Of a stretch of 64,000 bases of DNA, positions 32,417 through 43,007 are shown piece after piece. The stretch comes from Loripinus fragilis. Taxonomy: Eukaryota; Mollusca; Bivalvia; Lucinida; Lucinidae. How positions within the stretch are numbered: the first letter of the stretch is position 1; each line of letters starts with the position of its first letter. Made by a program: the position numbers and the translations under genes. The notes beneath the pieces are model-generated. The model saw only the letters and a program-made list of their open reading frames with translations, had not been told where the DNA came from and ran no database searches. The stretch covers positions 29,422,120 to 29,486,119 of the forward strand of contig OZ026520.1 of the NCBI GenBank assembly GCA_964019695.1, given 5' to 3'.

Positions 32417-32928
32417 GTGGCTCTATTCTAAATCTAGACCTTGTTATCAAAAAATCTTTTGGTCAATGATAAAAAAATGTTGCCATTCAAGTAATTTACT
32501 TGCTCACTTTTTAGTACTGTTTTGGCTCTGGAATATTCAGTACTCACTTATGTGTTTGATCAATAAATGTCATCGTCATAAACAATTCCTTGCAGTTTAT
32601 AACTCCGGAAGCAAATACGAGTGGGACTTACAGCGCACATGTGTAGCAATAACATGTGCTTTTGGGAGTAGACCTTCACAGTTGATTCGGAAATGCTAGG
32701 ATTCTCCCATTAAACACAATATTTATTTCTGTGATGTCATAAACATTATATTAACAGAATCTTTATACCTGTTAACAGTGAATAAAGCGGTATTTCATAG
32801 GAGTCTTTACTGTTTTCCAAGATAAAAGTAATCTTCAGGGACAGAAATAAAACATTTTATTGAAAATCTGACCTGTGAGCAATTAAAATTAAAAATGGAC
32901 TATTCCATACTTATTGTACAGGGTTCAC
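31991..32928. other. Intron stretch, low-complexity tracts
   Basis: A (TG)n run followed by about 17 G lies at 32380-32417. A palindrome with gaccaaattatttcat and its inverse lies near 32165-32230. No coding signal. Confidence 0.5.
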
Positions 32929-33317
32929 ACAGGCATGAAAAGTACTTGAATATACAAGACTGTCTTGAAAAGTCCTTGAAAATAAAATTTGTCTTGAAAA
33001 GTACTTGAAAAACACTCATAGGCCTTGAAATGTCCTTGAATTTTACCATTTGCAAGAGGATTCAACGCTGTCTTTGGAGGTCTAAATCAGTATAAAATTG
33101 TGGTGCATATGCTGCACCAAATAAAGGCACCATAATTTTACACTGATTTTCCAAAGCTAAAATCTTTAGTAATGGACTCTAGCATTTGAGAAGTAGAACT
33201 TTACATGTTAATCAGTATTTTTCATAAGTTTTCAGTCCTTAAAAATAGTTAGGAAGGTCTTTTAGAAGTCCTTGAAAAGTCCTTGAATTTTACACAATGT
33301 GCCTGTAAGAACCCTGT
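32929..33317. mobile_element. TIR element, family K
   Basis: Ends cagggttcacacaggc and gcctgtaagaaccctg are inverse. The body is rich in ccttgaaaagtccttgaa, with a central hairpin at catatgctgcaccaaa. A second copy is at 49034-49452. Confidence 0.8.
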
Positions 33318-33374
33318 TATATCATGTATGTGCTAGTACATCAGAATGAAACGGGCTAATTGGTTGGCTGAAAT

Positions 33375-34035
33375 CAGTGACCTATATAAGAGTGAATGGA
33401 CACTTCATTTTTCAGCCATATAGGTATGTCGTGGCATGTGTCACGTGACTAACGCCTGGTGCTCCTTTTTATCGTACACACTCAAAATGGCGATGCAGCT
33501 TGTGAGACCGCTGCATTTATAGGTACTTTAAAGTACGTACTTTGTCGTAAATATCGCTTATTGGAAAATATTGTTTATAACAAACGAAAAAGCATATATA
33601 AAATATTGCTAAAGGCTTTGTTTCTGCAATGTAAAAACTAATCCGATTGAGTTATGACCATGTAAATATCGGCCGATTTTAAGAAAGTTGCCAAAATCGG
33701 CAAAAATGGCTTCAAAAATACCTCTTTCACTCTGACGAATAAAGCTTCAAACATGGCTATATCTGTGTCTCGATTTATCATTATTCATAAACTAAGATGT
33801 CCAATGATTCATGATTATCATTATTATATAATTTCGGTGTTTATAAATGTGTTAAAAATTTAGGTAAACAATAGAGAAATTACATTGTGTATTCCAAAAC
33901 AGCGGTAAAAGCCAATAGCGTAGATAAATGATATCCAGTTTCCCTCATTTACCTGTGTAAGATACACGACAGTGTTATTTGAGTTGAGTATTGGTATTTT
34001 ATTGGAGTTTCTAGTCACTCTTATATAGGTCACTG
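33375..34035. mobile_element. TIR element, family R, ending 17 bases before exon 12
   Basis: A perfect 21-base inverted end (cagtgacctatataagagtg plus a at left; its exact complement at 34015-34035). The direct repeat gctgaaatc occurs at 33367-33375 and 34035-34043, overlapping the element edge by one base, as expected of an 8-bp-type duplication. No transposase-like frame. Termini CAGTG...CACTG suggest a hAT-type MITE (inference). Confidence 0.88.
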
Positions 34036-34052
34036 CTGAAATCTATTTACAG

Positions 34053-34224
34053 GATATAAAGTCAGAAGCAACATTCAAGGCAGACAGTTTCTATGTGACA
34101 GCTACAGACCTAAACCTGGAGCCTGAAGCATCATTCCTGTGTACTGGCACTAGCCGCACTCTACAACCAGGAGATGCAACAGTTAATGGAACTGGAGGAG
34201 GCTATGCTTCACAAGGAGGAGGAC
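34053..34224 (+). CDS. Exon 12: end of beta-rich half of module 9 and linker
   Basis: Residues 2999-3055 plus the first base of Gln3056. The acceptor is ctatttacag and the donor is gaggac before gtaaga; phase 0 in, phase 1 out. It reads DIKSEATFKADSFYV, LNLEPEASFLCTGTS, then NGTGGGYASQGGG. The split codon is c|ag (Gln), not Gly as elsewhere. Confidence 0.9.
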
Positions 34225-34235
34225 GTAAGAAATAT

Positions 34236-34470
34236 GGGCCTCATCGCGACAAAACCTGTCCTCAGGGTTTCCAAAAAAGCAAGACTCAAACCAGTTTCCT
34301 CAGCTACAGAGACAAGCTAAAAAATTGAAATTTCACCTGTCGCAAGTTTAGATATGCTAAATTTGAAAAGTGAATAACAAAGGCTCAGATCTGACTGTGT
34401 GGATGCGCAGGATGGTCTGCACCTTTGTTGCTCACAAACTGCCGAATACAGGTTTTCTCACGTTGAGGTC
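34236..34470 (+). repeat. Repeat family S
   Basis: gcgacaaaacctgtcctcag, tcgcaagtttagatatgcta and acaggttttctcacg; relates to 15900-16180. Confidence 0.5.
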
Positions 34471-34544
34471 CATATACATGTAAGCCTCAGGGGCCAGTAT
34501 CAGACCCCTAGATATGAGTGTGTAATTAATTTTTTTTTTTTTTA

Positions 34545-34700
34545 CTATTTTACGCTCAAAAATTGAGTTCATCTTAAGCCGCACAGCACAGCCTGGAGAT
34601 GCTACAGTTAATGTAACTGGAGCACCCAAAAGACATGTTTAAATTGATAGGTAAGGAAATAAACGCAATTTAAGGTGCACAAACTATCCTTATCTGGACC
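34545..34700. repeat. Foldback family E fragment
   Basis: ttacgctcaaaaattgagtt at left and gagcacccaaaagacatg then taaggtgcacaaactatcct at right match family E flanks, while the middle contains gcacagcctggagatgc then acagttaatgtaactgga, a near copy of exon 12 text. Confidence 0.5.
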
Positions 34701-34734
34701 TATGTAAAAGGTCAGTTATCGAAATTGTGCTATT

Positions 34735-34922
34735 GCTTAATTTTAGCTCACGCGAAGTTTCGTGAAAATAAAATGTTCGTGAAATGGCTAAATCACTCTG
34801 TCCATTACTGATATAGGTAAATCATGCTCTAGTCACAAATTTTTAAGTGGAAAATATATCTTTTAATGCTATTCAGGAAAATTAAATTCTCACCAAAATT
34901 TCTAGATTTACAGTAGCTCAAG
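34735..34922. mobile_element. Foldback element, family G
   Basis: Text cgaagtttcgtgaaaataaa, ctgatataggtaaatcatg and atttacagtagctc matches copies at 35504-35713, 45105-45322 and 47275-47492; ends are related to actgtagattcgg and ccgaatttacagt. Confidence 0.65.
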
Positions 34923-34939
34923 ACCATAACGGAGTGATT

Positions 34940-35165
34940 ATAAAGTAAGTAAGGTTGCAAAGATCTGGAATCGATACAATCAAGTACCACACCTGACCCA
35001 GGATACCAATGGGAAAGTGACAAACTCACAGAAGACACCACGAACGAGAGCCAAGAGGTCAGCCCTTTCCCAGCAGGTGACCACGAAGCACACACAAACA
35101 GACGCGCACAAAACACAGCAAACACAAGACAGAACAAAAACACAAAAGATCCACAAAAGCCTAAA
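34940..35165 (-). repeat. Repeat family H, reverse copy
   Basis: agtaaggttgcaaagatctg, caatcaagtaccacacctga, caagaggtcagccctttccc and aaaacacaaaagatccacaa are inverse to 325-595. Confidence 0.75.
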
Positions 35166-35503
35166 ATCTAAATACAGTGTAGCCATGGTAATTCACTTTG
35201 CCTTGACCATTTAGTGAAAAAAATACTTGTTCAGTTTGTATAAACAAAGATCACTTTCCAACGACTTTGGCAGTGATGAATATTGGTTCTCGATTTTCTA
35301 GTTGGATCCATGAATATCCAAGTACTCAGATACTCATAGCAGCCCTAACTTCTACTTTTTTTCCAAATTATGGCCCTGGGCCCAATTATGGCTCCACACT
35401 TGGGGTCACATATCAAAAATTTCATTCAGGGTTGCCTACTAGTCTGTATGCTACAAAATTTAGATATTTCTAAAACACATGCTGAAACAAAAGTGGTTAA
35501 GAA

Positions 35504-35713
35504 TACTGTAGATTCGGAAATTTTCACGAGGGTTTTATTTTCGGAATACGCGATGTTTCATGAAAATAAAATCCTCACGAAATGGAGAAATCATTCGGTC
35601 GTTTACTGATATAGGTAAATCATGCCATAGTTGCGATTTTTTACGTCGTAAATAAGATTTTTAAGCATATTCCTGAATATAAAATTATCTCGAAAAATTC
35701 CGAATTTACAGTA
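35504..35713. mobile_element. Foldback element, family G, ending 33 bases before exon 13
   Basis: Ends tactgtagattcggaaattt and aaaattccgaatttacagta are inverse; inner arms gggttttattttcg and gaaaataaaatcctcacgaa. Confidence 0.75.
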
Positions 35714-35746
35714 ACAACAGTAAATATGCTTTATTTATATTACTAG

Positions 35747-35971
35747 AGCCAGGAAACAGTACAGCAGGTGGCAAAGCCTATGGTAGCCTTTATCGACCAC
35801 AAGATGCAGGAAGTCGGGGCGGAGGAGAGTATGGCGGTAATGGTGGAGGAAAAGTGTACATCAACGTTCCGGCAATAATCCTCATAGATGGCTCAATATA
35901 TGTTGATGGTGCCGACGGGACAGATATAGACGGTGGTGGTGGCTCGGGTGGTGCTGTCTTTATTGAAGCGG
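35747..35971 (+). CDS. Exon 13: first half of glycine core 9
   Basis: Completes Gln3056, encodes residues 3057-3130 and one base of Gly3131. The acceptor is tattactag and the donor is gaagcg,g before gtaagt; phase 1 both ends. It reads PGNSTAGGKAYGSLYRPQDA, GSRGGGEYGGNGGGKVYI, ILIDGSIYVDGAD and IDGGGGSGGAVFIEAG. It has one NST sequon. Confidence 0.92.
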
Positions 35972-36439
35972 GTAAGTATCTGGTTGGAGAGCATTATGTA
36001 GTTAGATACCTAATTATCAGACCATATTTGTCCTGAAATTCAAATTTGAACTACTGTTCATTTCAAATTGTGATTATTATTCATAGGATGGAGGTGTGCC
36101 ACAATTCTCAAGGTCATCTGATCAGATCCCTCACTCATTGCTTATGGAATGTACTTTTAAGATTAGGAAATTGTAAGTTACTACCCAACGATCCTTAACT
36201 TTGAAGTGGATTAAGCCAAATGAAAAGGATGGAAAATGCCATTTGGTATAAATGAGATGAGGTGCATTCCGTACTGGTAAGCAGGATCCTTTTGGAGTAT
36301 GCCTCACCCCTTCTAGTTCATAAAAGGCTTGCTCTCAAAATGGCTCAGTGTTATGCTTATCCAGTAGGGGACTTTTGTATTGCTTGCAAGGCCTATACCT
36401 GTCTATTTGGAATAAAAATGCCCATTTTAGCAATACATG

Positions 36440-36649
36440 TACAGTAAAACTGTCTTAAGCGGCCACTCAAAAATAGACAAAATAAAGATCTTATATGACA
36501 AACAGTAGCTTAATGAAGGTCAACGGTATTGTAGAGTGCTCCCCTCGGAGCATTCTGCAACACGTTTGACCTGCATTAAGCATTAATTGGTCTTAAAAAC
36601 CAATTTTTGGTCTTTTTGAGAGTGGCTGTTTTAGTCAAATTTTACTGTA
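36440..36649. mobile_element. TIR element, family F, ending 42 bases before exon 14
   Basis: Ends tacagtaaaactgtcttaag and tagtcaaattttactgta are inverse at TA; inner palindrome gtattgtagagtgctcc and ggagcattctgcaacac. Confidence 0.8.
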
Positions 36650-36691
36650 TATAGTCTTTAGGATTTAAGAAAGACTTTTTTTTATACCCAG

Positions 36692-37053
36692 GTCAGTTAC
36701 GAGGTTATGGTTTAATTTCTGCTAATGGAGGGGTTGGATATGGCTCTGCCGGCGGAGGAGCAGGAGGTCGTATAGGGATCCGCACCCAAGATGCCAATGA
36801 ATACAAAGGTGCACTGCTGGCCCTCGGATCTGAAGGAGCAAATGGAGGAGATATGGGAGGACCGGGAACCGCTTTTGTTGACGACAGACTAGAGCCCTAC
36901 ATACACCAGGCTCGCTTATATCTTGACGGGCGCAACTTATACCCTACAAAACCAGTCGTCATTAATGAAAAGAATCCACGACATACATCTTCCGAGAAAG
37001 CCACAGGAAATAATGCCGACCTTGACTTCCAACATGTTTTGCTGAATAGAAAG
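36692..37053 (+). CDS. Exon 14: second half of glycine core 9 and start of module 10
   Basis: Completes Gly3131 and encodes residues 3132-3251. The acceptor is tatacccag and the donor is agaaag before gtaggg; phase 1 in, phase 0 out. It reads QLRGYGLISANGGVGYGSAG, GGAGGRIGI, GGPGTAFVDD, then HQARLYLDGRNLYPTKP and QHVLLNRK. The (I/L)DN motif here is LDGRN. Confidence 0.92.
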
Positions 37054-37073
37054 GTAGGGTCTAGTTTGTTTAA

Positions 37074-37265
37074 CTCTTTAACTACTAGTGTGGCCCGCCG
37101 ATAACCTAAGAGGCAAACATTTTGGAACTAGATCAGGCTTGACAAAATGTCGGGCTTGGTCTGGATCTAATCTTTTTTACACTCTGATGGTATTCCTGAA
37201 TTTTTTTTCTCAAAAAAATCAGCAGACGACAATTAAGCACACAAAATTTCTTAGAAGACATACAG
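37074..37265. mobile_element. Foldback element, family C2, about 20 bases after a donor
   Basis: Begins ttaactctttaactactagt; core gaactagatcaggcttgac with gtcgggcttggtctggatc; ends tcagcagacgacaatt and ttagaagacat. Confidence 0.6.
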
Positions 37266-37771
37266 ATAATGAATAACATGGTTTTGACTGTTGTAGTTTA
37301 CAAGTATAGTTAAACTGTTATTGAACATGAAAAAATTAGGCAAATCAAGGTCATTTATGTAAGCATTCAGCTGTTACACAATAGACTTTTTGTGATGCCA
37401 CACAAAAGTGTTGAATGGATGGCTTGGACAATCAAAAGATAAGAGATCAATTACGCTAAAAATACCTGATCAATGATTCAGATATGGACCAGTGATTTTC
37501 AGTGTGTGTTGACATTACTATGCCAATTGAAGTTGGCCGCCAAAAATGGACAACTATTCTATGCACTACAACTTTTGACCTTTGGGAAACTAGGAATTAC
37601 ATGCCTAGTTTCAACCCATGGAAATGACCGACAACACGAATGCTTGCTCGCGAATACAATACTTCGTGAATAATTTGGAAATAGAAAATTCGCGAAATAA
37701 AGATGACGCGAAAATTTACCCAATCTACAGTATTTCGCCTTGCAACCCCATATGATGTTGGGAATTTGGAG

Positions 37772-37972
37772 CAGGCCTTTAGTTAAGAGTGTTTATCAAA
37801 AAAATAAATTTTCTTATTTCTCAACCAAAACATATATTGTGGATACTTAAAAGAACCGTCTCAATGAGACGGTTCTTTTGAGCACCCACAACATATGTTA
37901 AATTTGATGGGTAAGAAAATATTAACAATTTTATGCTTAATTTTATGCTCAAAAATTGTGTTTATCTAAACC
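37772..37972. mobile_element. Foldback element, family E
   Basis: Perfect centre aagaaccgtctcaatgagac then ggttcttttgag, with cctttagttaagagtg left and aaaattgtgtttatctaaac right. Confidence 0.75.
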
Positions 37973-38023
37973 TATATTGGTCCAGTCATAATGATATAGG
38001 CCTTGTCACAAGTAAGCCTGTGA

Positions 38024-38235
38024 AGAGGACAGTGGCTCAATGGTAGAGTGCTTGACTTGAGATTGAGTGGTTGTGGGTTGGAGCCTCACCAGGGGTACTG
38101 CATTATGTTCTTTAGCAAGACACTTTATCCTCTGCTTAATACTGGTTCAACCCAGGAAGACCCATCCCAGTATGACTGAAAAATTATGTTGACTGGAAGG
38201 TAAAGAATAAAATCAAACAAAAAACAAAAACAAGT
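38024..38235 (+). mobile_element. tRNA-derived SINE, family 1, diverged
   Basis: agtggctcaatggtagagtg, ggttggagcctcaccagg and ttcaacccaggaagaccc; the tail is A-rich aaacaaaaacaagta. A possible imperfect duplication caagtaa flanks it. Confidence 0.8.
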
Positions 38236-38361
38236 AAACTTGTCTTTGGGATTTCTTGTGCAGGACATATTTTATTGAGGCCACAGTCAACTAGATTTTA
38301 CTAGGTTACTTCCCTTTGAACTCCGTAAAAGAGATTTATCAATAGGCAACCTTTCTTTATA

Positions 38362-39228
38362 CCCCCCGCAAACTTTGTTTGTGGTGGGGTATACTGTTTT
38401 CACGTTGTCCTTCCGTCCGTGCGTCCGTCCGTAACGTTTTGTTTTCTTAATAACTTGAAGAGTAGTTGCTGGATTTTCATCAAAATTTAAAAAAATATCC
38501 ATATATGCAAGACAAATACTTTAAACAAAAAAGTAAGGGCTAGGGGCCAATTCTATTAGAGTTATTTCCCTTTGTAGTTCTAAATGGCTTTTATATAGGG
38601 CTTTATGCTAATTTAATAGGGCTTAATGCTAATTTAGTCCATACATGGGCCGATCAACTCCTACCACAGCTTTTGATAAAACAATTTGATACTTTGCCTT
38701 TACAATGTAGACACATTGAACATATGCATGAAGGAGTTTGGTTCAGAAAAAATAATTTTTGACAAAATGACAGCTGTGAGAACTTAGACAATTTTTCCCT
38801 AATAGGGCTTTTGTATATGCATAGATGGTGCCTTCATGGGCCGATCAACTCCTACCACAGCTTTTGATGGAGCAATTTGATACTTTACCTATACAATTTA
38901 GACATATTTAACATATGCAGGAAGGAGTTTGGTTCAGAAAAAATCTTTTTTGACAAAATGACAGCTGTGAGAACTTAAACAATTTTTCCCTAATAAGGCT
39001 TTTGTATATGCATAGATAGTGCCTTCATGGGCGGATCAACTCCTACCACAGCTTTTGATGGAGCAATTTGATACTTTCCCTATACAATGTAGACACATTG
39101 AACATATGCATGAAGGAGTTTATAATTTTTGTTTGCACAGATTCTACTGAAATCTTTTCAAAACTAAGGTCTGCTGGTTTGAACTATAACTTGCCATCTT
39201 TTTTCACTGACTCTTACTGTGCGGGGGG
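38362..39228. mobile_element. TIR element, family J, with TA target and internal direct repeats
   Basis: Ends ccccccgca and tgcgggggg are perfect inverse copies, each bounded by TA (38360-38361, 39229-39230). Inside, a unit of about 200 bases repeats three times, marked by cctaccacagcttttgatgg. No transposase-like frame. 1600-2805 is an older relative. Confidence 0.8.
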
Positions 39229-39369
39229 TATCTAATAAGCATTGCTTATTGACTTTTTTCATTTTCACCACAAAAATATGCCACTGGCAGTAAATAGATA
39301 TTAGTCGTATGACCAAAATGTTTTAAAAGACACCTAAACCCCTAAAAACAAGCACTTTTTTATCCACAG

Positions 39370-39606
39370 GCCCAGTTGGAGATCGCTGAGGGAGAGGAAA
39401 ATATTGTCAGTATAAACTTTGACCTGGTAATGGGCGACAAAACAGGTTATATCCATATGAAGGCAGGACAAAAGGGATATATTGAATACGATGAGTTCTC
39501 CTTGTTGCGCTCTTCACCACCTGTTAATTTCATCATTGATATGGAAGCAGATATGTGGGCTTCAGCAGATTTCAAGATAGTAGGCCTTTCTGACATTGCA
39601 TTTGAG
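39370..39606 (+). CDS. Exon 15: beta-rich half of module 10, first part
   Basis: Residues 3252-3330, phase 0 both ends. The acceptor is tatccacag and the donor is tttgag before gtaagt. It reads AQLEIAEGEENIVSINFD, LVMGDKTGYIHMKAGQKGYI, EYDEF, then FIIDMEADMWAS and KIVGLSDIAFE. GDKTG is the family-conserved motif. Confidence 0.92.
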
Positions 39607-39698
39607 GTAAGTTACATTAAAGCCTTAACTATAGTAAAACCTGTATTATTATAGCCCTGCTTTGAAAAAGTGGGGAGAAGTTATCTACAAGTTCTGTC

Positions 39699-41322
39699 AT
39701 CACTGTAGTCATACCACTAAGGCAATTTGGGTCTCGTCACCCTGGTGACTCCGGTGTTATAGTAAAATTACCTTCAAATAAAGGCTGTCAAAAATGAGAA
39801 CTTTCGAATGTGTTTGCTTCGAGATTGCATCATCTAGTTAACAACCTCTGTGTTGTCTTGCCAAAACTGAGATAAAATCAGATTTTAAATGTGCTTTTTT
39901 ACAGTTACAGTCTACTCTCGATACCTCGAATTTCAAGGGACTGAGCAAAATATGTCGAGATGTCAGTAGTTCGAGGTAACCAAATCATGAAGTATAGCCA
40001 CCATTTTGGGGCGAAATAAATCGCGTTCAACTCGTCCATTGATAGATTGTTATTGGGAGCTTACATTAATGAACTGCAGGATGAAATAATCAAAAAATCA
40101 ATTTGAATTCACATTTGGAATTGAAATAAAAAAAAAAAAAGAATAAAAAGGGGAAAAATAGAATAGTTTTTCAGGTACCACTGCAGTCCCGACATTATGG
40201 CTATTTTTTTTCACTTTCTAAGACATAATAAAATAACCAAATCATTTTCAGTTTGTTTATATTGGCGACTGGTCCCGCGGTCACAGGTTTTACCCTTTCG
40301 TACGTCGTCATATTTTTAAGCCACAACAGACAGTGTACATGCTCGTTTAATTTCTGTTGGCTCTTCCCAATCTATTTTGTCATGACATGACCAATGTCCG
40401 AAAATAGCCTTACACGCACAACTGTCCAGTGCCTGAAATAAAACGCTGCATAAAAAATGGCATGAGAAACAATTAAATTATATTTTGGCCTTATTTAAAA
40501 CGAGCAGTCATCGGACAGGCTTAATACTCAATTTAGATTGCTCAAATATGACACATTGGCTCAAACCATCACTTACATGAGATAGACATGTACCCCCTTT
40601 GAAGTTGTAAACGATAGATGAATAGAATTCGCCGACCGCGGTCAATTATGTAATTTTACAACACACTAATTTACAACTGCATGTGTCAAACACGTGGACC
40701 AAGTGATCAAACAAATTAAATGGGGATAATTAACATTCAAAACGGTGAGTTAATTGGAGACACATTCAGATAAAAAGGTAAGTTAATGACTGTCTTTTTC
40801 TAATGAAATGGAATCGAGTTAGACGTTGTAAAATACACTAAAATTGATCAGCGGGACCAGTTTTTCGTAACGAGTTATCAGTTTTATTGACTTAACCATT
40901 GTCGAGATAAACGTTGTGGAATTGCAATAATATATAGGGAAAAAAACCGGGACTGGGCCATCGAGTCGACATAGGTGATAGTATTGAGTTATGCATAGTT
41001 GAGTTAATGAGAGTCGACTGTATATTTAAAAATTGTCAATTACGGTTAAGTCATAATTATACGGTTTTGTCATTGATTAATTATCTACGATGACGAAACC
41101 GTAATAAGTTATTTCATGCCTAGACACCAAACGTTAAAGTTTTCATATAATCTTAAAGCTAAAAGATACAATGTGAATTTGATGAACAAAAATCAATCGG
41201 AACCCAAGCATTTTGGGTCGTTTATCTGTGATTAAATGAAGAAATTGAACATGATGAGAAAGTTACCTTAACACCGAAATAAGTGACGAGACCCAAATTG
41301 CCGTAGTGGTATGACCACAGTG
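39699..41322. mobile_element. TIR element, family O (about 1.6 kb), with a second element inside
   Basis: Left end cactgtagtcataccactaa then ggcaatttgggtctcgtcac and right end gtgacgagacccaaattgcc then gtagtggtatgaccacagtg are inverse over about 40 bases with two or three mismatches. gtcat borders both ends (39694-39698, 41323-41327). No transposase-like frame. Confidence 0.8.
39906..41022. mobile_element. TIR element, family P, nested in O
   Basis: Ends tacagtctactctcga and the inverse-related gagagtcgactgta, with TA at both edges. The internal sequence has no long frame. The termini resemble pogo/Tigger-like MITEs (inference). Confidence 0.65.
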
Positions 41323-41344
41323 GTCATTGGGATCAGATTTCTTA

Positions 41345-41460
41345 ACCCTTTGTATACTTGTGGCTCATAAATGTGCACTTTTGCAAACAGCGAAGATGCA
41401 TATGCAGCATTTCATCATGGTCTACACAGTTTGCTAAGGCAAAAATGATCTTCTGTGAAA
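41345..41460. repeat. Foldback family C remnant
   Basis: gcaaacagcgaagatgcata and tggtctacacagtttgctaa are the flanking arms of a family C hairpin with a degraded core. Confidence 0.4.
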
Positions 41461-41589
41461 AAAAATTATATGGAAATTGAACCTGTGACTCCTCGATATA
41501 AACGATGGACCATCCCAAGTTTTTTTTGTATCAAACCATCATACATTAGTGCACAATATTTGTCAGAATAATTTCTAGTGTTACAAATA

Positions 41590-41625
41590 TCATCATCATT
41601 GTTGTCATGATTATCATCAGCATTG

Positions 41626-41657
<32 letters not shown>

Positions 41658-42335
41658 GTCATTGTCATCATCAACATCATCATAAACATCATCATCATCA
41701 ACATCATCATCATCAACATCATCATCATCAACATCATCATCATCAACATCATCATCATAATCATTTTCAACATCATAATCCTCATCAGCATCATCATCAT
41801 TGTCATCATCATCATCATTGTCATCATCTTCATAGTCATCATCATAATCATCTTTGTCATCAACATCATCATCATTGTCATCATCATTGTCATCATCATT
41901 GTCATCATCTTCATTGCCATCATCTTCATAGTCATCATCTTCATAGTCATCATCATAATCATCTTTGTCATCAACATCATCATCATTGTCATCATCATTG
42001 TCATCATCTTCATAGTCATCATCTTCATAGTCATCATCATAATCATCTTTGTCATCATCATAATCATCTTTGTCATCAACATCATCATCATTGTCATCTT
42101 CATAGCCATCATCTTCATAGTCATCATCTTCATAGTCATCATCATAATCATCTTTGTCATCAACATCATCATCATTGTCATCATCATAATCCTCATCATC
42201 ATCTTCATAGTCATCATCATAATCATCTTTGTCATCAACATCATCATCATTGTCATCATCATAATCCTCATCATCATCTTCATAGTCATCATCACCATTA
42301 TAATTGTCATCATCATTATCCCACATCAGTGGGCA
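41590..42335. repeat. CAT/ATC microsatellite, about 745 bp
   Basis: An almost pure trinucleotide array (catcat with occasional gtcatc, ttcatag and aacatc interruptions). The interruptions form higher-order units, such as catcatcattgtcatcatc repeating every 60-150 bases. It creates long antisense frames of Asp/Glu or Met/Thr and a sense frame of Ile, all without module sequence or splice context. Confidence 0.95.
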
Positions 42336-42382
42336 GTTTGAATTTTGTGTAATCTCTTACAGTGCAACTTTCTATCTTGCAG

Positions 42383-42503
42383 CTTGGTGGCAACTTGGTG
42401 GGAGTTTTAAATCTAACCCTGGAAGAGGGACGGACCCTTGAAATAGATGCCAGTGCAACCAACAGTAAAATTATTGATGGGGAAGAAATCATATTTCCAC
42501 CAG
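42383..42503 (+). CDS. Exon 16: beta-rich half of module 10, middle part
   Basis: Residues 3331-3370 plus one base of Gly3371. The acceptor is atcttgcag and the donor is caccag before gtaatt; phase 0 in, phase 1 out. It reads LGGNLVGVLNLTLEEGRTLE, IDASATNSKIIDGEEIIFPP, matching L-x-G-x-L-x-G-V-x-x-L-x-(I/L) of other modules. At 121 bases it is the smallest exon found; NLT sequon. It lies 47 bases after the end of the microsatellite. Confidence 0.9.
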
Positions 42504-42514
42504 GTAATTTGACC

Positions 42515-42793
42515 TCTACCTACTAGTGCTATCTGCCGATAACTTTTGCAAACAATTTGGACCTAGATCAGGACAGACTTACTGTCTTGCCTGATCTGGA
42601 TCCAAACTGGTAGACACTGATGGTATTCCCAAAAGATGTTTTCGAAAAGGTCGACATTTTGACAAAGTATTGAGGAAGAGTAGAGACAATATCATTGATA
42701 TGAATGGTCGAAGATTATTGGAAAACGTTCCCATCAGTACTCTCAGCGCTTTGATTTCGAAAAGGTTGACCATGTGACGAAATAATGAGTTAG
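42515..42793. mobile_element. Foldback element, family C2, about 12 bases after a donor
   Basis: actagtgctatctgccgata left; core acctagatcaggacagac with gtcttgcctgatctggatc; the right arm is partly duplicated (ttttcgaaaaggtcgac, then ttcgaaaaggttgacca). Confidence 0.6.
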
Positions 42794-42799
42794 TTGATT

Positions 42800-43007
42800 T
42801 TAAAAACTCCTAAAGCCCATGCAAATAATGCTTAAGTCATCTGCTGCCTATATTTTTTCTAACATTATTGACTAATGCAAGTGTAGAGGCACAGTATGGA
42901 CTATAGGCACATTCTGATCATTGTCTACACTGTATGGCCAAAAGGCTTCTACAAGTTTTCAGCAGACGACAAAAGCAGATGACTTTTTGTGATTGGCGCT
43001 TAATGGG
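42800..43007. mobile_element. Foldback element, family D, diverged
   Basis: gtcatctgctgcctatattt left and tcagcagacgacaaaagcag then gattggcgcttaatgggtt right; core cacattctgatcattgtc. Confidence 0.5.

Noticed and set aside
41466..42341. Long antisense Asp/Glu-rich frame (286 residues), Met/Thr-rich frame and sense Ile-rich frame
   Set aside because: All come from the CAT/ATC microsatellite. A pure trinucleotide array is open in most frames; there is no unique sequence, promoter or splice context.
41607..42341. Centromere-like or origin-like satellite
   Set aside because: A single trinucleotide array within an intron gives no support for such a role.
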